A stretch of DNA of 64,000 bases from an uncultured Candidatus Melainabacteria bacterium (GTDB lineage Bacteria > Cyanobacteriota > Vampirovibrionia > Gastranaerophilales > Gastranaerophilaceae): NCBI GenBank assembly GCA_934754655.1, contig CAKVIC010000010.1, forward strand, positions 21,848 to 85,847, written 5' to 3'. Shown here piece after piece: positions 52,647-62,806 of the stretch (its first letter is position 1; the number at the start of each line of letters is the position of its first letter). A program made the translations under genes and the position numbers. The notes beneath the pieces were generated by a model, which saw only the letters and a program-made list of their open reading frames with translations, made no database searches and was not told the DNA's origin.

Positions 52647-54173
52647 GTGAACAATCGAGTTTTGTTATGCATAATGGATGGTTGGGGTATTTCAAAAGGT
52701 GCAGAAAAGTATGATGCAACTAAATTGGCGCATCCTGTTAATGTCCCAAGTTTGATAAAAAATGAAATATCTACACAAATTCACGCAGATGGAGAATTTG
52801 TAGGTTTACCGCACGGTCAAATGGGTAATAGTGAAGTTGGTCACTTGAACTTAGGAGCCGGAAGGATTGTTTATCAAGATTTATCAAAAATTAACAATGC
52901 TATTAAAGATGGTTCTTTTTTTGAAAATGAAAAATTCCTTGAAGCAATTAATCATGCTAAAAAGAACAATTCTTCTTTGCATATTTACGGATTACTTTCA
53001 ACTGGCGGAGTGCATTCTTCCCTAGATCACGTTTTAGCATTGATTCAACTTGCTGCAAAAGAAGGTTTGACAAAGGTTTTTGTTCACGCATTTCTAGATG
53101 GCAGAGATACTCCACCTACAAGCGCTTGTCAATTCTTGCAAATAGTAGAGGATGAACTAAAAAAATATAATTTGCCACAAATAGCATCGGCTATTGGAAG
53201 ATACTATATTATGGATAGAGATAACCGTTGGGATAGAGTTGAAAAAGGTTATAATTGCTTATTGCTAGGTGAAGGTGTGAAAGCAAATTCAGTAATAGAA
53301 GGCGTAAAAAAATCGTATGAAAAAGGTGTAACAGATGAATTCGTACTTCCAATTGTTGCCGGTGGTGAAGAATCAAGGATTCATGATAATGATTCAATAA
53401 TTTTCTTTAACTATAGACCTGATAGAGCAAGAGAAATAACAAAAGCAATAAACTTTAAAGATTTTGATGGATTTGAAAGAAAAAAAGTTTTAAATAACAT
53501 TTATTATTGCACAATGACTAGTTATGAAGCTACTTTTACGTTCCCTGTTGCATTTCCAAAAACTCAACTTGTAAATATTTTAGGTGATGTTTTGGAAAAT
53601 AATGGTATAAAACAATTTAGAACGGCTGAGACTGAAAAATATGCACACGTAACGTTTTTCTTCAATGGTGGTATTGACGAACCGAAACCTCATGAAACAC
53701 GCAAACTCGTTGCATCTCCAAAAGTAGCAACTTATGATATGCAACCTGAAATGAGTGCTTATGAAGTTTGTGACAATGTTATAAATGCAATTGATAATCC
53801 TGATTATGGTTTTATACTTGTAAATTTTGCAAATCCTGATATGGTTGGACATACAGGTATGGTTGAAGCTGCTGAAAAAGCGTGCAAAGTTGTAGATGAA
53901 TGTGTTGGAAAAATAGCTGAAGAATGTAAAAAACACAATGTCATAATGGTTTTAACAGCAGATCATGGTAATGCAGAGATGATGTTTGATGAAAAGACAG
54001 GCAAGCCTCATACTGCACACACAACGAATGAAGTACCTTTTGTTATAATAAATTCACCAGAGAAGTTTGAGTTAAAGCAAGATGGTGCTTTATGCAACGT
54101 TGCACCAACAATATTGCAGTTAATGGGCATTAAAAAACCTGCAGAAATGACTTGTGAAAGTTTAATAAAATAA
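52647..54173 (+). CDS. gpmI: 2,3-bisphosphoglycerate-independent phosphoglycerate mutase
   Basis: 508 residues. GTG start at 52647 with a strong AGGAGG 7 nt upstream; this numbering puts the catalytic Ser at position 62 in GQMGNSEVGHLN, its usual place. Metal sites: CIMDGWGIS at the N-terminus, DGRDTPP, and NPDMVGHTG / TADHGNAEMM / TAHTTNEVPF. Converts 3- to 2-phosphoglycerate in glycolysis and gluconeogenesis. Confidence 0.97.
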   Translation: MNNRVLLCIMDGWGISKGAEKYDATKLAHPVNVPSLIKNEISTQIHADGEFVGLPHGQMGNSEVGHLNLGAGRIVYQDLSKINNAIKDGSFFENEKFLEAINHAKKNNSSLHIYGLLSTGGVHSSLDHVLALIQLAAKEGLTKVFVHAFLDGRDTPPTSACQFLQIVEDELKKYNLPQIASAIGRYYIMDRDNRWDRVEKGYNCLLLGEGVKANSVIEGVKKSYEKGVTDEFVLPIVAGGEESRIHDNDSIIFFNYRPDRAREITKAINFKDFDGFERKKVLNNIYYCTMTSYEATFTFPVAFPKTQLVNILGDVLENNGIKQFRTAETEKYAHVTFFFNGGIDEPKPHETRKLVASPKVATYDMQPEMSAYEVCDNVINAIDNPDYGFILVNFANPDMVGHTGMVEAAEKACKVVDECVGKIAEECKKHNVIMVLTADHGNAEMMFDEKTGKPHTAHTTNEVPFVIINSPEKFELKQDGALCNVAPTILQLMGIKKPAEMTCESLIK

Positions 54174-54191
54174 TAATTAGAGAGTGCAAAA

Positions 54192-57176
54192 ATGACAGAA
54201 ACTAAAGCTTTAGACATTGATTTATCATTGAAAAAAAATAATATTGATGAATTCTTTTTCAATTTAAGTGAAAATCCAAACGGGTTTAAAAACAAAGATT
54301 TTCGCTATACGCTTAGTTTGATTTATCAGTTAATTGAGGATGAGTTTGAAGGAATCTTTTTAAGCCCTAATTCTCCAGTTAGGAATACAGATTTTTACTT
54401 AATTAACAGGCAGGGTAAGTTGTCATTTTTTGTAACTCCAACCAATAATTTTCAATTTTATTTAAAATCAAAAGGCTCAATGTTTAGATTTACCCCAAAG
54501 GAATTAAATGGCAAAATCGGTTATGAAATACCACTTGATATAGTTCTTGATTATTTTGGCGGTTTTGGTGAAATAGTTGATTTTTCAGCTTTAACTAAAA
54601 CTTTTGCTTATTTTAATAAATTAACTCACTTTGCAATGAAACTTATTGAAAAATTGTATTTTATACCAACGGTGAAAAAACGTGAAAATTCAGCAGGATC
54701 GTTTTTTAGAATTGTGTATGAACCGATTGTTTCAAATAAAGAATCTGCAAAAATTATTAATGAACTTGAAAAAAACTTGCCAGATGATTTGTTTATTGAA
54801 GGCGAAAAGCCAAAGGATTTTGTTAATAATTTTATAAGAGAGTATTTAAATTATTTAGTTTATAAATTCTTAAATATCAAAGCTTATCGATTCAAAGACA
54901 TTAAATCGGGACATTATATGCTCAAGGATTTGGAGCAAAAATGTATTTTAAAAGGTAAAGATATTGCAGAAAATATTGCTCAATGGTTTGATGAACTATA
55001 TTTGGGTAAATATGATTTGATTCCTTTCTTTAAAGTATCTAAGATTGATGATGAAAAATTCGAATTGAAAATTCATATAAAAAATCGAAAAACAAACGAA
55101 ACTATTTTGATTGACGATTTGTATCATAATGATAAAATTTGGGATTTAGATACAGAAGATATAGGAAAAATTATCGAAAAGCAGCTTAATTACGCACTTC
55201 GATATATGCCGGAATTGGAAACTCTTTTTGAAGATGAAGAAAAACTTTCTTTAGTTATGGACTTAAAGGAAGTTTATAAATTAATTGCGCAAACGGCATA
55301 TTATTTGCAAAAAGCGCAGATTGAAATAATTTTGCCAAAAGAATTAACAAATATTATCATTCCAAGAGCGTCGATAAATGCTAAAGTAAAAGCTTCTCGT
55401 TCTGGAGATTTGATGAATATTTTCAATACAGTTTCTAGTAGCGCAATATCTTTAGACGATATTTTAGATTTTTCTTATGAAATCGCTCTTGGTGATGAAA
55501 AAATGTCATTGGAAGAATTTAATAAGCTTGTTAGCGAAAGTGATGGCTTGATAGAACATAACGGTAAATATATTCTTATTGATAAAGCTGAAGGTATAAA
55601 ATTATATAATCAAATTATCAATGCTAATCATAAAAAATTGACAAGATTAGAGTTAATTCAAGCATCTATGTCTGGTCAACTTCAAAACTATGATTTCAAT
55701 TATGATGAAGCTTATGCAAATGTAATAAAAGATTTTGCAAAACCGATAGAGGTAGAAGAACCGGATGGCTTAAATGGAACTTTAAGACCATATCAAATGA
55801 CCGGACTAAAATGGCTTTGGACAAATGTCGCGAAGGGTTTTGGTTGCTGTATGGCTGATGATATGGGTTTAGGTAAAACTATTCAGGTAATAAGTTTGAT
55901 TTTAAAGCTCAAAGAAGAAAATAAATTGAAAGAACCTGTGCTTGTAGTTTGTCCAACGACTTTGATGGGTAATTGGATTAAAGAATTGCAGATGTTTGCA
56001 CCATCATTGAGTGCAATTACGTATCACGGTTTAGATAGAAAGCTTGATACAAAAAAAGATGTAATATTGACGACTTATGCGATTATGCGTATTGATGTTG
56101 AAGAAATAAAAAAATACAATTGGGGCATGATTGTTGTTGATGAGGCACAAAATATAAAGAATCCTGATACCGCTCAAACTGTTGCTATAAAAGCACTTAA
56201 ATCAAATATCAAAATAGCAATGACAGGTACTCCGGTTGAAAATAGGTTAACTGAACTTTGGAGTATTTTTGATTTCATTAATAAAGGATATTTGGGATCA
56301 TTAAAGGATTTTCAAAAAAGTTATGCTATACCTATTGAGCGTTTTAAGGAAAATTCAAGAGCTACAAAATTAAAATTATCAGTTTCACCATTCGTTTTAA
56401 GGCGTTTAAAAACAGATAAAACTGTTATTTCAGACTTGCCGGATAAAGTGGTATTGAATGATTATTGTTATTTAGAAAAAGCTCAAGCTGTATTGTACGA
56501 AAAAACTTTAAACGAGATGATGGATAAAATTAGCGGTTTTTCAGGTGTAAATCGTCGTGGTAATATCTTTAAATTAATTACCGCTTTAAAACAAATTTGC
56601 AATCATCCTTACCAATTTTTAAAAAGTGGTGGAACTTCAAAAGAGCTTTCCGGTAAAGCCGAGAAGTGTATATCTTTAGTTCAAAATATTATTGATAGTG
56701 ATGAGAAAACGTTAATTTTCACTCAGTATAAAGAAATGGGTGATTTGCTTGCTAAAATTATTTCAGAAGAATGTGCGACTGATCCGTCTTTTTTCCATGG
56801 TTCGTTAACTGTTCCTCAAAGAGAAAATTTGATTGAAGATTTTCAAAATAATAAAGAACGCAAAGTTATGATATTATCTTTAAAAGCAGGTGGAACAGGT
56901 TTAAATTTAACAAGCGCAACAAATGTTATTCATTATGATTTATGGTGGAATCCGGCGGTTGAAGAACAAGCTACAGATAGAACATATCGTATTGGTCAAA
57001 GTAAAAATGTAATGGTGCATAGATTAATAACATTAGGTACTTTTGAAGAAAAAATTGATGAAATGTTAAAATCTAAAAAAGAGCTTGCGGATTTAGCGGT
57101 TTATGAAGGTGAAAAAATTATCACAGAATTATCTGATGATGAAATTTATGAGATATTTTCGCTATCAGGGATTTAA
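54192..57176 (+). CDS. SNF2/SWI2-family helicase
   Basis: 994 residues. Motifs of the SNF2 core at 530-990: I MADDMGLGKTIQVI (near 553), II VVDEAQNIKN (DEAQ, near 650), III MTGTPVENR, V LKAGGTGLNLTSA, VI QATDRTYRIGQSK. The N-terminal ~500 residues match the long accessory region common to bacterial SNF2 proteins and show no catalytic motif. These proteins remodel or translocate on nucleic acid; the RapA type recycles RNA polymerase. 18 nt downstream of gpmI. Terminated at 57.2 kb. Confidence 0.92.
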   Translation: MTETKALDIDLSLKKNNIDEFFFNLSENPNGFKNKDFRYTLSLIYQLIEDEFEGIFLSPNSPVRNTDFYLINRQGKLSFFVTPTNNFQFYLKSKGSMFRFTPKELNGKIGYEIPLDIVLDYFGGFGEIVDFSALTKTFAYFNKLTHFAMKLIEKLYFIPTVKKRENSAGSFFRIVYEPIVSNKESAKIINELEKNLPDDLFIEGEKPKDFVNNFIREYLNYLVYKFLNIKAYRFKDIKSGHYMLKDLEQKCILKGKDIAENIAQWFDELYLGKYDLIPFFKVSKIDDEKFELKIHIKNRKTNETILIDDLYHNDKIWDLDTEDIGKIIEKQLNYALRYMPELETLFEDEEKLSLVMDLKEVYKLIAQTAYYLQKAQIEIILPKELTNIIIPRASINAKVKASRSGDLMNIFNTVSSSAISLDDILDFSYEIALGDEKMSLEEFNKLVSESDGLIEHNGKYILIDKAEGIKLYNQIINANHKKLTRLELIQASMSGQLQNYDFNYDEAYANVIKDFAKPIEVEEPDGLNGTLRPYQMTGLKWLWTNVAKGFGCCMADDMGLGKTIQVISLILKLKEENKLKEPVLVVCPTTLMGNWIKELQMFAPSLSAITYHGLDRKLDTKKDVILTTYAIMRIDVEEIKKYNWGMIVVDEAQNIKNPDTAQTVAIKALKSNIKIAMTGTPVENRLTELWSIFDFINKGYLGSLKDFQKSYAIPIERFKENSRATKLKLSVSPFVLRRLKTDKTVISDLPDKVVLNDYCYLEKAQAVLYEKTLNEMMDKISGFSGVNRRGNIFKLITALKQICNHPYQFLKSGGTSKELSGKAEKCISLVQNIIDSDEKTLIFTQYKEMGDLLAKIISEECATDPSFFHGSLTVPQRENLIEDFQNNKERKVMILSLKAGGTGLNLTSATNVIHYDLWWNPAVEEQATDRTYRIGQSKNVMVHRLITLGTFEEKIDEMLKSKKELADLAVYEGEKIITELSDDEIYEIFSLSGI

Positions 57177-57193
57177 AGATATTGAAATGGTTT

Positions 57194-57234
57194 TTCAAGG
57201 CGCGATTTTTTTTTATAAAAAATCGCGCCTTGAA
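57194..57234 (+). terminator. Terminator after the SNF2 gene
   Basis: Perfect stem TTCAAGGCGCGATTTTTT with its complement (18 bp), then TTTTATTTTT. Confidence 0.9.
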
Positions 57235-57360
57235 TTTTATTTTTCAATTATTAATTTTTTGTTTATTTTTTAATGTTTTATAAAAAAAAGTGATTTAATA
57301 TTTATAGAAGATGAAGTACAAAATGTTCATAAAAATATTAAAATAAAGGAGATATAAATT

Positions 57361-59202
57361 ATGGCAAAAACAATTGGTATTGACTTAGGTACAACGAACT
57401 CAGTTGTAGCAGTTATGGAAGGTGGAAAACCTACCGTTATAGCTAACGCAGAAGGTATGAGAACTACTCCTTCAATCGTTGGTTTTTCAAAAACAGGAGA
57501 AAGATTGGTTGGTCAATTAGCGAAAAGACAAGCAATTCTAAACCCAGATAAAACTATTTCATCTATTAAACGTCACATGGGTGAAGATTACAAGAAAAAT
57601 ATTGATGGAAAAGATTACACTCCTCAAGAAATTTCTGCAATGATTTTAAGAAAATTAGCAGATGATGCGAGTGCTTATTTGGGTGAAAAAGTTACATCTG
57701 CAGTAATTACAGTTCCTGCGTATTTTAATGATGCTCAAAGACAAGCAACAAAAGATGCCGGTAAAATCGCAGGTTTAGACGTTTTACGTATTGTAAACGA
57801 ACCTACTGCGGCTGCACTAGCTTATGGTCTTGAAAAAGATAAATCTGAAAAAGTTCTTGTATTTGACTTAGGTGGTGGTACATTTGATGTTTCAATTCTA
57901 GAAATTGGTGATGGCGTTCACGAAGTTCTTTCAACATCAGGTGACACACACTTAGGTGGTGATGACTTTGATAAAAAGATTATTGATTGGATTTGTGCAG
58001 AATTCAAAAAACAAGAAGGAATGGATTTAACTAATGATAAACAAGCAATGCAACGTATTAAAGAAGCTGCAGAAAAAGCAAAATGCGAATTATCATCTGT
58101 TATGGAAACGACTATTAACTTACCTTATATTACAGCCGATGCAAATGGCCCAAAACACTTGGAATTGTCTTTAACAAGAGCAAAATTTGAAGAGTTGTCA
58201 ATGGATTTGTTAAACAGATGTAAAAAACCGGTTGAACAAGCTTTGTCAGATGCAGGTTTATCAAAAAATGAAATTAATGAAGTTGTTTTAGTTGGTGGTT
58301 CAACTCGTATTCCTGCTGTTCAACAATTAGTAAAAGATTACACAGGCAAAGACCCTAACCAATCAGTAAACCCTGATGAAGTTGTTGCTGTAGGTGCTGC
58401 AGTTCAAGCTGGTGTATTGGCTGGTGAGGTTAAAGATATCGTGTTATTGGATGTAACTCCTTTAACTTTAGGTATTGAAACTTTAGGCGGTGTAATGACT
58501 CCTCTTGTTCCACGTAATACAACGATTCCGGTTTCTAAATCACAAGTTTTCTCTACAGCTGAAAATAATCAAACGGCTGTTGATATTAATGTTCTTCAAG
58601 GTGAAAGACCTATGTCAACAGATAATAAATCTTTAGGTATGTTCAGATTAGAAGGTATTGCTCCTGCAATGCGTGGCGTTCCTCAAATTGAAGTTACTTT
58701 TGATATTGATGCAAATGGTATTGTAAACGTTTCAGCAAAAGATAAAGCTACAGGCAAGGAACAAAAGATTACAATTACAAATTCTTCAAACTTGTCAGAA
58801 CAAGATATTGATAAGATGGTTAAAGAAGCTGAAGCTAATGCAACAGAAGATAAGAAGAAAAAAGAAGATGCGGAAGTTAAGAATAATGCAAATTCATTAA
58901 TTTCTTCTGCGGAAAGAATTGTAAAAGATTTTGAAGGCAAAATTTCTGAAGATGACAAGAAAAAATTAGATGAACAAAAGGATGCTCTTCAAAAAGCTTT
59001 GAATGAAAATAAACCAGTGGAAGAGTTGAAGAAAATGTCTGAAGAATTACAACAAACTATGTTTGCAATTTCTCAAAAGGCATACGAGGCTGCGTCTAAA
59101 GAGGGTGAAGCAGTAAACTCAAATGAAGCTAACGCTCAACAAGAAACATCTTCTGACAAAAAAGACGATGATGTAATTGATGCAGAATATTCAAAAGACT
59201 AG
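57361..59202 (+). CDS. dnaK: Chaperone protein DnaK (Hsp70)
   Basis: 613 residues. GIDLGTTNS, FDLGGGTFDVS, VGGSTRIPAVQQLV in the ATPase domain; substrate-binding domain from ~390 (DVTPLTLGIETLGG), and the C-terminal DDVIDAEYSKD. Slightly short compared with ~638 in E. coli. grpE and dnaJ are not next to it, and no CIRCE operator (TTAGCACTC-N9-GAGTGCTAA) is seen upstream, so its heat-shock control must differ. Confidence 0.98.
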   Translation: MAKTIGIDLGTTNSVVAVMEGGKPTVIANAEGMRTTPSIVGFSKTGERLVGQLAKRQAILNPDKTISSIKRHMGEDYKKNIDGKDYTPQEISAMILRKLADDASAYLGEKVTSAVITVPAYFNDAQRQATKDAGKIAGLDVLRIVNEPTAAALAYGLEKDKSEKVLVFDLGGGTFDVSILEIGDGVHEVLSTSGDTHLGGDDFDKKIIDWICAEFKKQEGMDLTNDKQAMQRIKEAAEKAKCELSSVMETTINLPYITADANGPKHLELSLTRAKFEELSMDLLNRCKKPVEQALSDAGLSKNEINEVVLVGGSTRIPAVQQLVKDYTGKDPNQSVNPDEVVAVGAAVQAGVLAGEVKDIVLLDVTPLTLGIETLGGVMTPLVPRNTTIPVSKSQVFSTAENNQTAVDINVLQGERPMSTDNKSLGMFRLEGIAPAMRGVPQIEVTFDIDANGIVNVSAKDKATGKEQKITITNSSNLSEQDIDKMVKEAEANATEDKKKKEDAEVKNNANSLISSAERIVKDFEGKISEDDKKKLDEQKDALQKALNENKPVEELKKMSEELQQTMFAISQKAYEAASKEGEAVNSNEANAQQETSSDKKDDDVIDAEYSKD

Positions 59203-59220
59203 AAATTAGTTTAAATACAT

Positions 59221-59254
59221 AAAACAGGCGCGTTTATTCGTGCCTGTTTTTTTA
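59221..59254 (+). terminator. dnaK terminator
   Basis: AAAACAGGCGCG-TTTATT-CGTGCCTGTTTT (12 bp, one G-T pair) then TTT. Confidence 0.9.
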
Positions 59255-59308
59255 TGCAAAAAATGTTTAATTATGCTATAATAAACGTACTTAAATTGGA
59301 GAGAATAT

Positions 59309-61573
59309 ATGATGAAGAGAGATGCGACTTGTTTGTTGGAAAACGAATTGTTCAAAAATGTTTATGCAAAAACACCTGAATACATTAAAAATGCACAGTT
59401 ACTTAATTTTGATGATGAAAATGAATTTGTTTTTACATTGAAAAAAGCTCATTTATATCCTTATAATGAACAAACAAATCCTGAAGGGTTGGGTTTGTTG
59501 GATTGGTTTGCAGGATATGCAAAAGAAGCTAAGGTCTCAACTGCCGGAATTCGAGGCCCTCAAAATATATTATTTCCGCAAGATACAAGATTTCCTATTA
59601 ATTTAGTTGGTATTATTCTTGCAACTTTAGCGAAAGCTCTTGTAGCAAAAGAAAAATATCCTAATAAAGAAATTCGAAAACTTGTAGGGTCAGAAGTTCG
59701 TTATAATTCAGATTTATATTTAGATGCAATAGCTAGAATTCAAGCTGCGCAAGGAATAAAAACTTTAACTCCAAAGGAAAGAAAAACCATACCTATTTGG
59801 TTAGCATCATTTTTAGCGTTTAAACTTGATTTGGTGGGTGGGGAATATATTACCTCAAGTCATGGAATATCTGTAAAAACCGCGACTAAAGATTTGAATT
59901 CTCAAGGCAGTCAATATTTGCCAGAGGAATCATTAGAATTTGTAGCTAAAATTCAAGAAATTTTTGATATTGTTGAAAAATATGGAACTTACGATATTAA
60001 GATTTCAAACAAGCATAATCAATTAATTGATGAAAGCATAATGACAAAACTAAATGATGGTATAGATTTGTATATAGAATATTTAAAATCAGGTGTTGCG
60101 GAAAATCTTCAATCAATCAAGAAGAATAAAAATAAATTAATGATTGAATGCGTGGGTGGATGCGCTTATAGAACTTTGTCGCAAATTCTTGAAAAATTAA
60201 ATATCAGTGATAGATTTGTATGGAATAATATTGAAGAAGATCCTTTTTTTCATTCAATCGGTAAATATGATACTGATCCAAAAGGTAATAAAACTTTTTA
60301 CGATTATTCCGTTGATGCAACAGTTGTTGCGACAAAATCTAACGGTGAGAAATTCTTCCCTGTAATTGAATCAATGAATTATCAAGAAAAATTGAAAGAT
60401 TTACCGCTTGGTACAATTGTGCTCATTACTGATCCTGACCACGATAGGCTTACAGTTTGCCAAATTGAGTTGGTTGGTGATATACCAACACTTGAAGAAT
60501 ATGGAATTTCTTATATATCGTTGGATGAAGAGCGTATTTTGACGGTTTATACTGCTAATCAAGCATTTTTAATGTTAATGAATTTCAGAGTTAAACAGCT
60601 AAAAGCTCAAGGTAAATTACATAAACATCCACGATTTATAATAAAAACAACTGCATCAGCTTTAAGTTGGGATGAGTGGGCAAAAGCAAACAAAATTAAA
60701 GTTGTAAATGTACCTGTCGGGTTTAAAGAAATTGCTAATATTATGAAAAAAGTTGAATTGCAAATTCGTACTAATCCGGAAAAAGACGTTATAATTGAAG
60801 ATGTTTTTGGTGACGAAATTAATCTTGGAATTCAGCCAAGTTTAGTATTTGCAGGTGAAGAATCTGGTGGAATGATAATGGGCGCAGAGGATTTGATTGA
60901 ATCTTTATCCGGAAGAAAAGCTATTGCTATGCGTGAAAAAAGTGCAACTGAAGCGATTCTTGTGACTGCAAGTTTAGCTGGAGAGCTAGAAGAAGAAAAT
61001 AAAACTTTGTCAGAATATTTTGAAGAAATTCTTAATAACAATAACATTATTGCAAAATATGATATTCGAGAAGATATTGCTTATTATAATGAATCGGAAC
61101 CTGATATTGAAAAATTAAAACAAGCAAAGCTTGAAGGTGAAAAGTTAAGAACGAAAAATGATTTATTTTATTTAGCTTTAGCAATTGCAGTAAAAGAAAA
61201 TAAAGTTAAGTTAGATGATGTAAAAAAAGTTCTAAATTCAACATTTGAAAATTTAAATTTCGATAATTTAACTTCAATAAAATTTGTTGGTGACGGTACT
61301 TATTTACAATTTACTGATAAATGCATAGAAATAAGACCTTCGGGAACTGACGCTAAAACGAAAGCTTATGGAAGTGGTGAGGATTTAGAAAACATCAGCA
61401 CATTTGCTAAAATTCTTGGAAATTATTCTGGTGACAAAAATTCTGTCTATGATGAAATAATAGGTGAAGATTTGTACAATAATGCACATGAGTTGGCGCT
61501 GAATAGTTATCTTAAATTTGTGGCTAAAGGTGAAGATAAAACAGTTTGTGAAATCCCACAATATACTTATTAG
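59309..61573 (+). CDS. Phosphoglucomutase/phosphohexomutase superfamily protein
   Basis: 754 residues, longer than the usual 450-580. Superfamily motifs: GIRG near residue 80, metal loop DPDHDRLTV near 376 (canonical DGDxDR), sugar loop GEESGGMIMG near 515, phosphate-binding EIRPSGTDAKTKAYGSG near 676. The serine loop reads ITSSHGIS rather than TASHNP. It has a ~60-residue N-terminal extension and helical insertions. It probably interconverts glucose-1- and glucose-6-phosphate for glycogen use, given glgC and the glucan enzymes; substrate unproven. Followed 7 nt later by gtrA. Confidence 0.85.
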   Translation: MMKRDATCLLENELFKNVYAKTPEYIKNAQLLNFDDENEFVFTLKKAHLYPYNEQTNPEGLGLLDWFAGYAKEAKVSTAGIRGPQNILFPQDTRFPINLVGIILATLAKALVAKEKYPNKEIRKLVGSEVRYNSDLYLDAIARIQAAQGIKTLTPKERKTIPIWLASFLAFKLDLVGGEYITSSHGISVKTATKDLNSQGSQYLPEESLEFVAKIQEIFDIVEKYGTYDIKISNKHNQLIDESIMTKLNDGIDLYIEYLKSGVAENLQSIKKNKNKLMIECVGGCAYRTLSQILEKLNISDRFVWNNIEEDPFFHSIGKYDTDPKGNKTFYDYSVDATVVATKSNGEKFFPVIESMNYQEKLKDLPLGTIVLITDPDHDRLTVCQIELVGDIPTLEEYGISYISLDEERILTVYTANQAFLMLMNFRVKQLKAQGKLHKHPRFIIKTTASALSWDEWAKANKIKVVNVPVGFKEIANIMKKVELQIRTNPEKDVIIEDVFGDEINLGIQPSLVFAGEESGGMIMGAEDLIESLSGRKAIAMREKSATEAILVTASLAGELEEENKTLSEYFEEILNNNNIIAKYDIREDIAYYNESEPDIEKLKQAKLEGEKLRTKNDLFYLALAIAVKENKVKLDDVKKVLNSTFENLNFDNLTSIKFVGDGTYLQFTDKCIEIRPSGTDAKTKAYGSGEDLENISTFAKILGNYSGDKNSVYDEIIGEDLYNNAHELALNSYLKFVAKGEDKTVCEIPQYTY

Positions 61574-61580
61574 TGCAAAA

Positions 61581-61997
61581 ATGATATTTAATAATATTTT
61601 AGAAAAATCTTGGTTTAAACTTTCTGACAAAATACGCTTTGTTTTTGTCGGCGGCTTGAATGCTCTTGTAAGCTATTTGTTATATGTAATTTTTCTTTAT
61701 ATAATAGGAAGTGGTGCATATCAAATTTCTTTAGCTCTTGCTTGGGCTTTTTCATCTATTTTTTCTTATACAAGTCAAAAATTTCTTGTTTTTCAAACTA
61801 AAAACAAAAATATATTTAAAGAATATTTTAAATGTTGTATTACGTGGTTTTTTAGTTATTTAGTCAATGCGGTGTTACTTGAAATTTTGGTAAGTAAAAT
61901 TCATATAAATGCTTATTTTGCGCAAATTTTTGCAACAATAATAGCTGCAATATTCACATATATAATGTTTAAAATTTTTGCATTTAAAAAATCCTGA
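61581..61997 (+). CDS. GtrA-family membrane protein
   Basis: 138 residues with four transmembrane helices. RFVFVGGLNALVSYLLYVIFL near the N-terminus and ALAWAFSSIFSYTSQKFLVF are typical of GtrA (PF04138), which flips or moves prenol-linked sugars (often GDP/UDP-derived glycosyl-lipid) across the inner membrane. The ATG at 61581 fits the family; the longer frame overlaps the mutase gene. Confidence 0.85.
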   Translation: MIFNNILEKSWFKLSDKIRFVFVGGLNALVSYLLYVIFLYIIGSGAYQISLALAWAFSSIFSYTSQKFLVFQTKNKNIFKEYFKCCITWFFSYLVNAVLLEILVSKIHINAYFAQIFATIIAAIFTYIMFKIFAFKKS

Positions 61998-62031
61998 TGA
62001 AGTTTTGTGCTATATTTTTTCTTTTCAAAAG

Positions 62032-62052
62032 AAAAAGCCTCTTTCGAGGCAA
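62032..62052 (-). terminator. Terminator of the coiled-coil gene
   Basis: Minus strand GCCTC-GAAA-GAGGC then TTTTTC. A second palindrome (TTTTTCTTTTCAAAAGAAAAA) just to its left may terminate the gtrA side. Confidence 0.75.
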
Positions 62053-62128
62053 CTTTTAAGGTATAAATAATAAGGTACTATCACTAAACACGTGTGCTTT
62101 TAGAGTGATTGTTTTTTTAAGGACTTAA

Positions 62129-62632
62129 TTAGCTTTTAAAAGCTTTGCCGATATCATCATTAAGTCCTTTTTTATGTGAATCCAACATATTTTGTTTCAT
62201 ATTGATTTGAGCTTCTATCTCATTTTGTTCAAGTTGAATTTCTTTTTCAATTTCATTAAGCTTAGCAATTTCTTGTTGTTTCAATGCTTTTCTTGCTTGT
62301 TCTTTGAATTGATTATATGCACTAAATTCTATTTGATATTGTTGTTGAGGTGTAAAACCTTGCGGAACAAGGCCACAAGCTTTCATATTCATTAAATGAT
62401 TGCTTGCCATCATAGAACTATTTTGTTCAGCAAATTGAGAGAACAATGCGCCTCTGCTAACTAAATCTGGCGATAAAGCTGCTAATCTATCAGCGCCAAG
62501 AACACTTGATTGACCTAGCTTGTTTGCATAATTTTGATATTGAGTTAGCCTTACTTGCAAATCGCTTGATTTTTTTCGTAAATCGTGAATCTCACGCGTT
62601 AAACGTTGAACCATCCAGAATTGGATAAACAT
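62129..62632 (-). CDS. Coiled-coil hypothetical protein (167 aa)
   Basis: Almost entirely helical with heptads at 10-35 and 120-155 (QQEIAKLNEIEKEIQLEQ). The middle has Met/Asn-rich turns. No signal peptide or catalytic motif. Unrecognised; could be a structural or scaffold protein. Upstream region shows no sigma-28-like site. Confidence 0.6.
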   Translation of the reverse strand: MFIQFWMVQRLTREIHDLRKKSSDLQVRLTQYQNYANKLGQSSVLGADRLAALSPDLVSRGALFSQFAEQNSSMMASNHLMNMKACGLVPQGFTPQQQYQIEFSAYNQFKEQARKALKQQEIAKLNEIEKEIQLEQNEIEAQINMKQNMLDSHKKGLNDDIGKAFKS

Positions 62633-62806
62633 CTTAGTACCTACCTAACTTTCTATGATTAATCGACCTTTTTTTTAACCTTACATATATATAAAGTATT
62701 TTTGTTTTCAAAAATTGCCTTTTTTTATTAAAATATTAAGTTTTGTTAAGACGACTTTTTTTTAGTACGCGATTATTGTATATTATGAACAGGAGGAAAT
62801 GTAGGT

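Noticed and set aside
57280..57360. CIRCE heat-shock operator upstream of dnaK
   Set aside because: Neither TTAGCACTC nor its partner is found; absent.
62659..62686. Possible sigma-28-like site before the coiled-coil gene (TAAGGTTA and GTCGATTA on the minus strand)
   Set aside because: Spacer is 8 nt, not 11, and two bases of each box are wrong.
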